Below are positions 46,837 to 55,913 of a DNA stretch of 55,995 nucleotides, in pieces. Positions within the stretch are counted from its first letter, which is position 1, and every line of letters starts with the position of its first letter. The translations under genes were made by a program, and so were the position numbers. Source of the DNA: Geobacteraceae bacterium (lineage in GTDB: Bacteria; Desulfobacterota; Desulfuromonadia; Desulfuromonadales; BM103); assembly GCA_024641085.1 (NCBI GenBank), contig JAHEDT010000018.1, positions 1 to 55,995 of the forward strand, written 5' to 3'. Under the pieces are notes generated by a model. The model did no database searches. It was not told the origin of the DNA and saw only the letters and a program-made list of their open reading frames with translations.

Positions 46837-47673
46837 ATGGTGGCAATGATAATTTCTTCGCCCATGGACCCATCTCTCTATTCTGTGCGTATGCGAGCTT
46901 CGTCCCACGGGCAACACCTGACCGGTGCTGAACGGATCGTCCCGGCGGCCGCTGCAAGCGAGGTGGCGGCGGCTCTGACGCAACGTGCCATGCTTTGTGC
47001 CGGTGGCCCGGCCACCGAAGTGCATTGCAGCCTCGAGTGGATTGATCCGGCCAGGCTTTGCAACGCTCGACTCCCCGATATTTCCACGTACCAGGTCGAC
47101 ACCTGGCGCGAGGGGCGCCAAGCCGCCAGCTGTCTGCTGGTGCGGGCCGGCGTTCCGGTCGATGTCGCCAGGCAGGCTGTGAACGCACTCGCCGAGGGGG
47201 CCGGCCCGGGCGGCCGCGTCATGCGCGGGGCCATGATCGTGGACGCCGCGACCGGTGAGCGCCTCGAGAGTGATCCGGCCCGCGGTGTCAGGGCCTCCAG
47301 GATGGACTTGTCGGCAGAATTGCGTCCCCAGTTGGAGCGGACACTGGCCGCGGCCGGCCTGGCCCACCCGCGGGTCCTGGAAGCTCTGGTGCTGGCGGGC
47401 AAAGTGCTGCAGGCTCCGGGAATGGTTGCGGAACTCTGCTGGTCGGACGACCCTGCTTACTCGACCGGCTATGTCGCAGATCCGCGGTCCGGTTATCAGA
47501 GGATCACGGCTCTGAAACCGGATGGTGATTGGCGCGGTGGGCGGGTCTTCTTTGTTGATACGAAGATGGCCTCATTGACAGCGCTGGTCGACTACCTGGA
47601 GTGCCAGGCGGTCCTGTTCAATGCAGCAGGGGCGATATCGCCACCCGTGAAGTGGATTGCTGCTGATGAATAA
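46837..47673 (+). CDS. bioW: 6-carboxyhexanoate-CoA ligase (pimeloyl-CoA synthetase)
   Basis: 278 aa from ATG 46837 (AAGG ten bases before); an ATG at 46864, just before YSVRMRAS, is an alternative. BioW signatures are LYSVRMRASSHGQHLTGAERIV near the N-terminus, VMRGAMIVD, GVRASRMDLS and YVADPRSGYQRIT. It activates free pimelate to pimeloyl-CoA with ATP. First gene of a four-gene operon; it overlaps bioF by 8 bp. Confidence 0.9.
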   Translation: MVAMIISSPMDPSLYSVRMRASSHGQHLTGAERIVPAAAASEVAAALTQRAMLCAGGPATEVHCSLEWIDPARLCNARLPDISTYQVDTWREGRQAASCLLVRAGVPVDVARQAVNALAEGAGPGGRVMRGAMIVDAATGERLESDPARGVRASRMDLSAELRPQLERTLAAAGLAHPRVLEALVLAGKVLQAPGMVAELCWSDDPAYSTGYVADPRSGYQRITALKPDGDWRGGRVFFVDTKMASLTALVDYLECQAVLFNAAGAISPPVKWIAADE

Positions 47674-48841
47674 CTGGCACCTTGAACTGCTACGTCTCTC
47701 GCAAGACGGCATGCTACGCTCGCTGCGCGTCGTTGATGGTGGTCAGGGCCCTAAAGTTCTGGTCAACGGCCATGAAGTCCTGCTGCTTTGTTCCAACAAC
47801 TATCTCAGTATTGCCAACCACCCCGCGTTGGTTGAGAGAATGGTGGCCGCGACCAGGGAGTTTGGCGTCGGTGCCGGAGCCAGCCGCTTGATCTCGGGGA
47901 CCATGCCGCCTCACGCCGCCCTTGAGGAGCGCATTGCCGAGTTCAAGGGAACACCGGCGGCCATCCTCTTCAACTCGGGCTACGCTGCCAATACCGGGGT
48001 CCTCCAGGGGTTGCTCGGTCCGGACGATTTGATTTTCTCCGATGAACTCAACCATGCTTCGATCATCGACGGTTGTCGACTGGCCCGGGCGCGGACTCTT
48101 GTCTACCCGCACTGCGATATGACCGCCCTTGCCGAACTGATGGAACGCGAAACGGCCAACCGCAAGGGGCGCTGGCTGATTGTCACCGATGGCATTTTCA
48201 GCATGGATGGCGACCTGGCACCGCTGGCCGAGCTCTGTGACCTGAAGGAAACGTATGATGCCCTGTTGATGGTTGACGATGCCCACGGCACCGGGGTGTT
48301 GGGGTCTAGGGGCCGGGGTACGGGCGAATATTGCGATTGCCTCGAGCGTATTGACCTGCACATGGGAACTCTCGGCAAAGCCCTCGGCTGTGCCGGAGCC
48401 TATCTTGCCGCGGATCGGGTCGTGATCGATATGCTGATCAATCACAGCCGCTCGTTCATCTTTTCCACCAGCCTGCCACCGGGGGTGCCGGCCGCCGCCA
48501 TGGCGGCAATTGATCTGGTCGACAGCGAAGAGGGCCGGCAGATGCGCGAAAGGCTGGAGCAGAACCGCCTGCAGCTGGCCGGAGCCCTTACGGCTGGCGG
48601 CATGGACTTGCTGGGCAGCACCACCCAGATCATCCCGGTCTTGTCCCGTGAGCCGGCGCCGACCATGCAGATGACCGCCAGACTGCTCGAAGACGGCATC
48701 TTCCTGCAGGGTATCCGTCCTCCCACCGTGAGCCCTGGCCGCTGTCGCCTGCGTGCCACGGTCATGGCCAGCCATGACGCGGACGACCTGGCCCGCGCCG
48801 CCGCACAAATTATCGCAGTTTATCGTGAGTTTTCCCCATGA
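47666..48841 (+). CDS. bioF: 8-amino-7-oxononanoate synthase
   Basis: 391 aa from ATG 47666 inside the bioW end; a TTG three codons earlier is possible. Alpha-oxoamine synthase fold with LCSNNYLSIANHP, GAGASRLISGT, LNHASIIDG, MVDDAHGTGVLG and the PLP Lys in HMGTLGKALGCAGA. It condenses pimeloyl-CoA/ACP with alanine. It overlaps the next gene by four bases. Confidence 0.95.
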   Translation: MNNWHLELLRLSQDGMLRSLRVVDGGQGPKVLVNGHEVLLLCSNNYLSIANHPALVERMVAATREFGVGAGASRLISGTMPPHAALEERIAEFKGTPAAILFNSGYAANTGVLQGLLGPDDLIFSDELNHASIIDGCRLARARTLVYPHCDMTALAELMERETANRKGRWLIVTDGIFSMDGDLAPLAELCDLKETYDALLMVDDAHGTGVLGSRGRGTGEYCDCLERIDLHMGTLGKALGCAGAYLAADRVVIDMLINHSRSFIFSTSLPPGVPAAAMAAIDLVDSEEGRQMRERLEQNRLQLAGALTAGGMDLLGSTTQIIPVLSREPAPTMQMTARLLEDGIFLQGIRPPTVSPGRCRLRATVMASHDADDLARAAAQIIAVYREFSP

Positions 48842-49644
48842 AGGAAAATCGTTTCAACCTGCCGGACGGGCGTGTACTGACCTGGTACGAGGCCGGACGC
48901 GGCAAGCCGCTCGTGCTCTTGCATGGCTGGGCCATGTCTGCGGCAGTCTTCCGTGAAGTGGTCGAGTTGCTCGCAACTGGTTTCCGCCTTCTGGTGCCCG
49001 ACCTTCCCGGGCACGGCCGGTCTTCTCCTGCCGCGCGGAATAACCTGGCCGGCATTTCTGACATTCTGATGAGCTGGCTTGCGGAGGTTGTTCATGGGCC
49101 GTTCGGACTGGTCGGCTGGTCGCTGGGTGGCATGCTGTCCCTGGAGATTGCCCGTCAGCAAGTGCTCCCGGTTGACCGCCTGGTCCTGGTCAGTACCACG
49201 CCGCGTTTCACCCTCGGTGACGACTGGGATTTCGGTTTGCCATTGGCCCAGGTCCGTGCCCTGTCGAGAAACCTGGAGCGGCGCTTCGAGACAACCCTGG
49301 CCGATTTTTTCGCCCTGTCATTTGCCGGTGAACAGATTGACAGCGAGCGACTGTTGACGATCCGGCGCTTTGCCGTCAAGCGGAGCTCTTTGCCCGAGCA
49401 GGTCGCCGCGCGCGGTTTGCTCGACGTGCTGGCCACCCAGGATCAACGGGCCAGTCTTGCTGCAATTCAGCAGCCGGCCCTGATCCTCCACGGTGACCAG
49501 GACCGGATCGCTCCGGTTGCTGCCGGGCAATATCTGGCCGAGATGCTGCCCAGGGGGAATTTTATCAGCTTTGCCGGGATCGCTCACGGGCCTTTCCTGA
49601 GCCAGCCGATGACGGCCGCCGCTCAGATCCGGGAGTTTTGCTGA
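48838..49644 (+). CDS. bioH: Pimeloyl-ACP methyl ester carboxylesterase (BioH-type alpha/beta hydrolase)
   Basis: 268 aa. Triad Ser95 in GWSLGG, Asp222 in HGDQDRI and His250 in AHGPFLSQP, plus the oxyanion LLHGWAM and DLPGHGRS, all close to BioH. It removes the methyl group to end fatty-acid-style pimelate synthesis. The family is broad, but placement between bioF and bioC makes BioH the best call. It overlaps bioC by one base. Confidence 0.88.
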   Translation: MKENRFNLPDGRVLTWYEAGRGKPLVLLHGWAMSAAVFREVVELLATGFRLLVPDLPGHGRSSPAARNNLAGISDILMSWLAEVVHGPFGLVGWSLGGMLSLEIARQQVLPVDRLVLVSTTPRFTLGDDWDFGLPLAQVRALSRNLERRFETTLADFFALSFAGEQIDSERLLTIRRFAVKRSSLPEQVAARGLLDVLATQDQRASLAAIQQPALILHGDQDRIAPVAAGQYLAEMLPRGNFISFAGIAHGPFLSQPMTAAAQIREFC

Positions 49645-50486
49645 TGGCGCCGAATAAAGCAATAGACCGCTTGCAGATGCGCGACAATTTCTCATGCCAT
49701 GCCGACAGCTATGACCGGTATGCCTCGGTGCAGAGACGGGTGGTCGATTTGCTTGGCTGTCGCATAGCGGATCTGGATCCGGGAGCCGGTTTGGTTCTGG
49801 ACGTGGGAACCGGGACCGGCGCCCTTGCCGCGGAGTTGCTCAAGGCTGAACCGAGACGGCAACTGGTTGTGATGGATATCGCCCATGGCATGACCCGGGA
49901 GGCCGTAAAAAGGTTGCCAGCAGTTTCTTCCTGTGACGCTGATGCCAGCCACCTGCCTTTTGTCGACAGTGCCTTTGCAGGCGTTTTTTCAAGTTCAGTC
50001 TACCAATGGGTTGATTGCCTGCCCGCGGCGTTTACCGAAGTTGCCAGGGTCCTCAGGCCCGGCGGTTTCTTCGTATTTGCCCTCTTTGGCCAGCAGACTC
50101 TGCGTGAACTGCGCGCGGCCCATCGCCAGGCGATTGCCCTGAGCGGTCGGCACCGGTCATCACACGTCCAGAGCTTTCCGACGCTCGACGAGGTTTCGGT
50201 GGCGCTTGCGACCGCCGGGCTCTCCTGTAGCGACCTGTCCAGCACGATGGAAGTGGAATACCATCTGGATGTACCCGACCTCTTACGCCAGCTTAAACGG
50301 ATCGGCGCCAGCAACGCTTCTGCGGATCGACCACGTGGATTGGCGTCCCGCCGGGTGATGCAGTTGATGACGAAGCATTACGAGGCGACGTTTCGGTGCG
50401 CTGCAGGGCTGCCGGCCAGTTACGAGGTCATTATTGCACTGGCCGAAAAAACGTGGCAGCGATCGCCTTTTCCAATACAGTTATAA
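49644..50486 (+). CDS. bioC: Malonyl-ACP O-methyltransferase
   Basis: 280 aa from ATG 49644. BioC-like N-terminus (RDNFSCHADSYDRYASVQR), SAM motif I VLDVGTGTGALAAEL, and FSSSVYQWVDCLPAAFTEVARVLRPGG. It methylates malonyl-ACP so that the fatty acid machinery can build pimeloyl-ACP methyl ester. Last gene of the operon; bioA, bioD and bioB are not in the window. Confidence 0.9.
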   Translation: MAPNKAIDRLQMRDNFSCHADSYDRYASVQRRVVDLLGCRIADLDPGAGLVLDVGTGTGALAAELLKAEPRRQLVVMDIAHGMTREAVKRLPAVSSCDADASHLPFVDSAFAGVFSSSVYQWVDCLPAAFTEVARVLRPGGFFVFALFGQQTLRELRAAHRQAIALSGRHRSSHVQSFPTLDEVSVALATAGLSCSDLSSTMEVEYHLDVPDLLRQLKRIGASNASADRPRGLASRRVMQLMTKHYEATFRCAAGLPASYEVIIALAEKTWQRSPFPIQL

Positions 50487-50930
50487 TTAAGATACGCTCT
50501 CTGCCGGCCTGTTTTGAAATCTGAAATTCAGGAGTAGAACTTTCAGGACAATATTTTGGCGTGACCCTTGTTTCACCTCTCCCCTTTAATTTATCAAACT
50601 AATATTTTACTCATTTCTTTAGTCTCACCCCGTATCCAGACAGGTTAAAATTATAGATCCCGGTCTGTAGGCTGTCCTTTTAAATAGTCTGCCTGAGAGG
50701 GAAGGTGACGGGATCAAAAACTACCAGAAAGCATCCAACACCCGTCCCGATGCCGGGTCCATTCAGGCCATTCTTGGCAAAATCGGCATTTCCCGGCTGC
50801 TCATCATAAGGATGACGAAGCTCCTGATGCCCTTCCTCTGCCCAACCCGTTCAGATCCCCTCAAAAAAACATTCTTATAATTTTGTGATAGATTTAACGT
50901 TACAGAAAACATTCAAATCCAGGAGATCTT
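50487..50930. other. Intergenic region after bioC
   Basis: About 440 bp, more AT-rich than its surroundings. A frame is open from 50671 to TAA 50878-50880 (EGDGIKNYQKASNTRP..GKIGISRLL) but has no good start or ribosome site, and I do not recognise it. It could be a gene remnant. No terminator or strong promoter found. Confidence 0.35.
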
Positions 50931-51974
50931 ATGCGTTACAACAGACTTGGCAAAACCGGACTGTTTGTCTCAGAACTTTGCTTGGGCACGATGACTTTTG
51001 GCGGCGGAGGAGGAATCTGGGGGAAAATTGGTAATTTGCAACAGCAGGAATCTGAGCAGCTGATCGCTCGCTCTCTCGAAGCAGGTATCAACTTCATCGA
51101 TACCGCCGATGTTTACGCAAGTGGTGTCTCGGAAACCATCACCGGTCAGGCCTTGAAAAACCTCAAGGTCAAACGCGAAGAGGTGGTGATCGCGACCAAG
51201 GTTTTTGGTGAGACGGGGGCGGGGCCTAACGGCCGCGGCGCATCGCGAGCGCACATCCTCGATGGGGTCAAGGCCAGCCTCAAACGCCTGCAGATCGATC
51301 ATATCGATCTCTACCAGATTCACGGCTTTGATCCCGCGACGCCGATGGAAGAAACTGTCCGCGCGCTGGAAACGCTCGTTGCTCAAGGTCTGGTGCGTTA
51401 CGTCGGAGTCTCCAACTGGTCAGCCTGGCAGATTATGAAAGGGCTGGGGGTCGCCGATCGCCTCGGCTTCTCGCGCGTTGCCTCCTTGCAGGCCTACTAC
51501 ACGATTGCCGGTCGCGAGCTGGAACGCGAGATAATCCCCATGCTCAAGAGTGAAGGGGTCGGGCTGATGGTCTGGAGCCCGCTGGCGGGTGGTCTGCTCA
51601 GCGGCAAATATGGCCGGGACCGCAGCGGTGAAGATGGAAGTCGGCGGGTCAATTTCGATTTTCCGCCGGTGGATCTCGAACGGGCCTATCCGGTGATCGA
51701 CGCCATGCGCAAGATCGCTGATGCGCGGAGTTGCTCGGTGGCGCAGATTGCCCTGGCCTGGCTGTTGCACCAACCCCAGGTGACCACCATCATCATCGGC
51801 GCCAAACGACCCGATCAGTTGGACGATAATCTGGCGGCGGTCAATATTGAACTCTCGGCCGACGAACTGGCGACCCTCGATGAGGTCAGCGCTCTGCCGA
51901 TCGAATATCCGGCCTGGATGTTTGCCCGCCAGGGGGAGGTACGCGCCAAGCAACTGGCCGAAGAGAAAAAATGA
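50931..51974 (+). CDS. Aldo/keto reductase 1
   Basis: 347 aa; AGGAG precedes the ATG. AKR barrel with the catalytic tetrad Asp/Tyr in FIDTADVYASG, Lys in VIATKVFGE and His in LYQIHGFDP. NADPH-binding segments WSPLAGGLLSGKY and IIGAKRPDQLDDN are present. Reduces aldehydes or ketones; substrate unknown. A single gene, followed by a repeat-rich spacer. Confidence 0.9.
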   Translation: MRYNRLGKTGLFVSELCLGTMTFGGGGGIWGKIGNLQQQESEQLIARSLEAGINFIDTADVYASGVSETITGQALKNLKVKREEVVIATKVFGETGAGPNGRGASRAHILDGVKASLKRLQIDHIDLYQIHGFDPATPMEETVRALETLVAQGLVRYVGVSNWSAWQIMKGLGVADRLGFSRVASLQAYYTIAGRELEREIIPMLKSEGVGLMVWSPLAGGLLSGKYGRDRSGEDGSRRVNFDFPPVDLERAYPVIDAMRKIADARSCSVAQIALAWLLHQPQVTTIIIGAKRPDQLDDNLAAVNIELSADELATLDEVSALPIEYPAWMFARQGEVRAKQLAEEKK

Positions 51975-52048
51975 GGCTTCTGAAACCCAAAAAACCATTT
52001 ACACAAAATGCTTTACAGCCCTTCGGGTCGGGGGATGGCATTGCATTG

Positions 52049-52144
52049 CAGGGACAGCAAGAATCTTGTATTTAGGTCAGGATGATCACTTCGAAGCAAT
52101 ATAGGGGTATAAATAAAACGAACCGCAAAATGATGGCCACCTGG
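52049..52144. repeat. 96-bp intergenic repeat, copy 1
   Basis: Aligns without gaps to 55818-55913; the longest shared parts are CAGGGACAGC, GAAGCAATATA and CCGCAAAATGAT(A/G)GCC. It runs into a 9-bp hairpin ATGGCCACC/GGTGGCCAT (52133-52162), followed by ATCAGGGGCAG, which restarts the repeat. The layout resembles terminal multi-repeats of IS21-like elements; no transposase is left. Confidence 0.65.
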
Positions 52145-52162
52145 ATTTGCACGGGTGGCCAT
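52133..52162. repeat. Hairpin within the repeat module
   Basis: Perfect 9-bp stem around a 12-nt loop. A similar stem, ATGGCCACTT/AAGTGGCTAT, lies at 55775-55805 beside copy 2. Confidence 0.6.
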
Positions 52163-52209
52163 TTACAATTTATCAGGGGCAGTAAGAATTTCTCATAATC
52201 CCTTTAACT

Positions 52210-52228
52210 TAATTGTAATCCACAATTA
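52210..52228. promoter_or_regulatory. Possible operator upstream of aldo/keto reductase 2
   Basis: TAATTGT-AATCC-ACAATTA, a perfect 7-bp dyad 80 bp before the start codon. Regulator unknown; it could be chance in AT-rich DNA. Confidence 0.3.
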
Positions 52229-52277
52229 GTCCGCCGTTCTATGCACTACTCAATGCAATATAAGCATAACAAGGTAA

Positions 52278-53312
<1,035 letters not shown>

Positions 53313-53316
53313 CCTG

Positions 53317-53376
53317 CCATCCATAAAACACTAAAGCCCTCAATCTTCGGACCGGGGGCTTTTCCTTAGATTGCAG
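53317..53376. repeat. Duplicated 3'-flank repeat, copy a
   Basis: Shares its first 24 bases exactly, and most of the rest up to TTAGATTGCAG, with 55406-55463 after the antiporter gene. It includes a terminator hairpin. Confidence 0.75.
53333..53365 (+). terminator. Terminator of aldo/keto reductase 2
   Basis: AAAGCCC and GGGCTTTT pair around a 16-nt loop containing CTTCGG, followed by CC. Located 20 bp after the stop. Confidence 0.65.
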
Positions 53377-53473
53377 CAAATATCAGACGCGAAAAATCCC
53401 TATCTGCTGACAGGGGATTTCTATCGTATTGCCGAGTCATTTACAATGATACAAAATTATAGATCCATCACTT

Positions 53474-53501
53474 TTGACCTAGTCGTATACCCGAGTATAA
53501 T
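53474..53501 (+). promoter_or_regulatory. Sigma-70 promoter of the GYD-domain gene
   Basis: TTGACC (53474-53479), 16-bp spacer, consensus TATAAT (53496-53501), about 80 bp before the start codon. Confidence 0.65.
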
Positions 53502-53580
53502 TAAGGCTCAAAGATTACAAGTGCATCGGATCAGGCGAATTCGACAAAACAATTTTACTACGTGATAAGGAGAACAAATC

Positions 53581-53901
53581 ATGGCTAAATACCTTATTCA
53601 GGCTAACTATGTTGGTGAAGGAATAAAAGGGTTGCTCAAAGATGGGGGGTCTAAGCGACGTGCGGTCGTGGAAAACTTAGTCAAATCGGTAGGTGGCTCT
53701 CTCGAAGCATTTTACTTTGCCTTCGGTGACACTGATCTATACGCCATCGGCGATTTCCCGGACAATGCCTCTGTCACCGCAATGGCACTGACTGTCGCCT
53801 CCACTGGAACGGTCAAAATCAAAACGACTGTGTTGCTTACGCCTGAAGAAATCGACTCTGCGACGAAGCTAAAGCCTACGTTTAGCTCCCCTGGGAAGTA
53901 A
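53581..53901 (+). CDS. GYD domain protein
   Basis: 106 aa; AAGGAGAACAAATC precedes the ATG. It begins MAKYLIQANYVGEGIKGLLKDGGSKRR-type sequence, then GGSLEAFYFAFGDTDLYAIGDFPDN, the GYD-family pattern of small dimeric alpha/beta-barrel proteins of uncertain role. It has its own promoter and terminator. Short and probably cytoplasmic. Confidence 0.85.
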   Translation: MAKYLIQANYVGEGIKGLLKDGGSKRRAVVENLVKSVGGSLEAFYFAFGDTDLYAIGDFPDNASVTAMALTVASTGTVKIKTTVLLTPEEIDSATKLKPTFSSPGK

Positions 53902-53946
53902 GTGCTCCCTAGCTTCAGCACCTAACTCTTACCATCTGTAAACATG

Positions 53947-53979
53947 AAAAGGCCCTTCCGCTATGGAGGGGCCTTTTCT
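53947..53979 (+). terminator. Terminator of the GYD-domain gene
   Basis: AAAAGGCCC and GGGCCTTTT form a strong stem closed by TTCCGCTATGGA, ending TTTTCT. Confidence 0.85.
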
Positions 53980-53997
53980 CATATTGCAGGATTTTTT

Positions 53998-54058
53998 GAG
54001 ACAGAGAAAAACTCTGACGGCTTAGGCCATAAAATTTAATGAGACAATATTTGAGACA
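53998..54058. repeat. Three direct TGAGACA repeats
   Basis: TGAGACA occurs at 53998, 54040 and 54052, two within TTTGAGACAG. Either an operator array for the antiporter gene or leftover insertion-sequence ends. Confidence 0.35.
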
Positions 54059-54094
54059 GTCGATTTTTCGACCGTACTCTTCGATTCCTATAAC

Positions 54095-54123
54095 TTGACA
54101 AGACTTCGATTAACCAATCTGTT
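54095..54123 (+). promoter_or_regulatory. Possible promoter of the antiporter gene
   Basis: Perfect TTGACA (54095-54100), 17-bp spacer, weak TCTGTT. It places transcription start near 54130, favouring the ATG at 54186 over the GTG at 54135. Confidence 0.4.
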
Positions 54124-54185
54124 TTCACAAAGTAGTGTCACTACCTAAGCTTCTTTTAGATTGGTTTTATGCTAATCTTTCTCTC

Positions 54186-55391
54186 ATGTATGTAAATCTT
54201 GCAATTCTGGCTGTCTTTATTTTTCTTTACAGCGTGATCAGTGGACGGCTGGATCGCACAGTATTTAATGGTGCCATTGTGTTCACGGCCTTCGGCCTGG
54301 TTTTTGGCCCCTTGGGATTTGGTTTTCTGAATTTAAATGTCGATGCTGAGGGGCTTAGTACCCTTGCCGAGTTGACCTTGGCGTTGGTTTTGTTCACGGA
54401 CGCAGCCAATGCCAATCTGAGTGAGCTTAAGCATTCTTTTCGCATCCCGCAAAAACTGCTGCTGATCGGTTTACCACTGACCATCCTGCTCGGCTTCCTT
54501 GCCGGCGTTCTGGTTTTTGACGGACTGGGCCTTCTTGAGATCGCCATTATCGCGACGATGCTGGCGCCCACCGATGCTGCTCTTGGTAAAGCTGTGGTGA
54601 CCAATGAGGCTGTTCCGTCAAATATCCGCGAGGGGTTGAACGTGGAGAGCGGCCTGAATGACGGCATCTGTGTGCCTATTCTCTTCATCTTCCTGGCCTT
54701 CACCACAAACACATCTGGTGAGGGTAGTTCCTCGATGTTGGCCCTGAGGTTGGTGGGCGAGGCGATCGGCATTGGCGCGGCCATTGGTGCCGGGTTGACC
54801 TTCTTAGGGGTTCGTATTCTTGGTCGCTGCGCAAACCTTGGCTGGGTCACCAACTCCTGGCAACAGCTACCGGTCCCCGCATTGGCGGTAACCTGTTTTG
54901 CTGTGGCACAATGGCTCGGTGGTAGCGGCTTTATCGCCTGTTTCGTCGGTGGCTTGTTGTTCGGCGGGCTTGAAAAGCAACATAAATTTAAGCTCCTTCT
55001 CGCTGCCGAAGGCACGGGTGATACGCTTGCATTGATTACCTGGGTGGTGTTCGGTGCGGCGGTGGTCGGCCAATCGCTCGGGTCTTTGAGTTGGCAAGTC
55101 GTCATTTATGCTTTGCTCAGCCTCACGATTGTCCGCATGCTGCCAGTGTTCCTGGCGCTTTCAGGTATGAATCTGCGCACCGATGAAAAACTCTTCATGG
55201 GGTGGTTTGGACCGAGGGGGCTGGCCAGTATCGTCTTCGGTGTGATTGTACTCAATGAGCATCTGTCAGGAGGTGGCACGATTTCCATAACAGTAGTGTG
55301 TACCATCTTATTGAGTGTGATCGCCCATGGGCTAAGTGCCAATCCGTTGGTTGCTGCGCTTGGGGCAAGGGTCAAGGGGTCGTTTCTCTAA
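54186..55391 (+). CDS. CPA1-type cation:proton antiporter (NhaP-like)
   Basis: About 401 aa from ATG 54186 (no clear ribosome site; GTG 54135 would add 17 residues). Some 12 hydrophobic segments; core motifs LVLFTDAANANL, ATMLAPTDAALGKAV and LNVESGLNDGI carry the conserved Asp and Asn-Asp residues of CPA1 exchangers. FGPRGLASIVFG is also typical. It exchanges Na+ or K+ for protons across the inner membrane. The C-terminus is short, with no cytoplasmic regulatory domain. Confidence 0.85.
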   Translation: MYVNLAILAVFIFLYSVISGRLDRTVFNGAIVFTAFGLVFGPLGFGFLNLNVDAEGLSTLAELTLALVLFTDAANANLSELKHSFRIPQKLLLIGLPLTILLGFLAGVLVFDGLGLLEIAIIATMLAPTDAALGKAVVTNEAVPSNIREGLNVESGLNDGICVPILFIFLAFTTNTSGEGSSSMLALRLVGEAIGIGAAIGAGLTFLGVRILGRCANLGWVTNSWQQLPVPALAVTCFAVAQWLGGSGFIACFVGGLLFGGLEKQHKFKLLLAAEGTGDTLALITWVVFGAAVVGQSLGSLSWQVVIYALLSLTIVRMLPVFLALSGMNLRTDEKLFMGWFGPRGLASIVFGVIVLNEHLSGGGTISITVVCTILLSVIAHGLSANPLVAALGARVKGSFL

Positions 55392-55405
55392 ATTCCCAAA
55401 GGTCA

Positions 55406-55463
55406 CCATCCATAAAACACTAAAGCCCTTGATCTCCGGACCGGGGTATTTCTTAGATTGCAG
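55406..55463. repeat. Duplicated 3'-flank repeat, copy b
   Basis: Partner of 53317-53376. Here the right terminator arm has changed (GGGGTATTTCTT), so the hairpin is weakened. Confidence 0.7.
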
Positions 55464-55606
55464 GGGCAGCAGGTTTGTTCTATATATGTTCTGGCTAGTC
55501 ACTGCGGGTAAATTAGAGTAACATTTTAGAATAAAAACATAGCTGAAAACGCTGAAATTATTCACATAATTTGTTACGTTCAGACCCGTAACATACGGAG
55601 GCATGA

Positions 55607-55765
55607 ATGGATTTTTTACGTATTCTGATTGCGATACTTTTACCCCCGTTGGGAGTTTTCCTTCAGGTGGGGATTGGCGGGGCCTTTTGGCTAAACATCC
55701 TGCTGACTCTATTCGGCTACATCCCTGGAATAGTGCATGCGGTTTGGATTATTGCCAAGCGCTGA
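55607..55765 (+). CDS. YqaE/Pmp3 family small membrane protein
   Basis: 52 aa from ATG 55607; GGAGG lies five bases upstream. The sequence MDFLRILIAILLPPLGVFLQ followed by GGAFWLNILLTLFGYIPG and HAVWIIAKR is a classic UPF0057 protein with two transmembrane helices and the conserved PP and GYIPG turn. Members stabilise membrane potential under salt or cold stress in yeast and plants. A different frame over the same bases gives a longer but meaningless peptide. Next to a cation/proton antiporter it hints at an ion-stress role. Confidence 0.9.
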   Translation: MDFLRILIAILLPPLGVFLQVGIGGAFWLNILLTLFGYIPGIVHAVWIIAKR

Positions 55766-55817
55766 AGCTTATTTATGGCCACTTGGATAAATTAAAAGTG
55801 GCTATTTTCTTTTGGAT

Positions 55818-55913
55818 CAGGGACAGCGAGAATTTCACCTTTTGGCCGTGATGAGTGCCACGAAGCAATATAAGAATATAAATAGGACAACCCGCAAAAT
55901 GATAGCCACCTGG
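55818..55913. repeat. 96-bp intergenic repeat, copy 2
   Basis: Ungapped partner of 52049-52144. Preceded at 55775-55805 by the hairpin that in copy 1 follows the repeat, so the two loci carry overlapping parts of one repeating module. The last 80 bases of the window (55914-55995) hold no recognisable gene. Confidence 0.65.

Noticed and set aside
50671-50880. Open frame after bioC as a small gene.
   Set aside because: No start codon with a ribosome site and no recognisable family; kept only as a note in the intergenic entry.
52036-52050. TGGCATTGCATTGCA looks like a sigma-54 promoter (-24/-12).
   Set aside because: The GG to GC spacing is one base short of the required ten, it lies inside the duplicated repeat module, and no gene starts at a fitting distance.
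53317-55463. Repeated flanks after small genes suggested integron cassettes with attC sites.
   Set aside because: No RYYYAAC/GTTRRRY core pairs, no integrase, and only two similar flanks.
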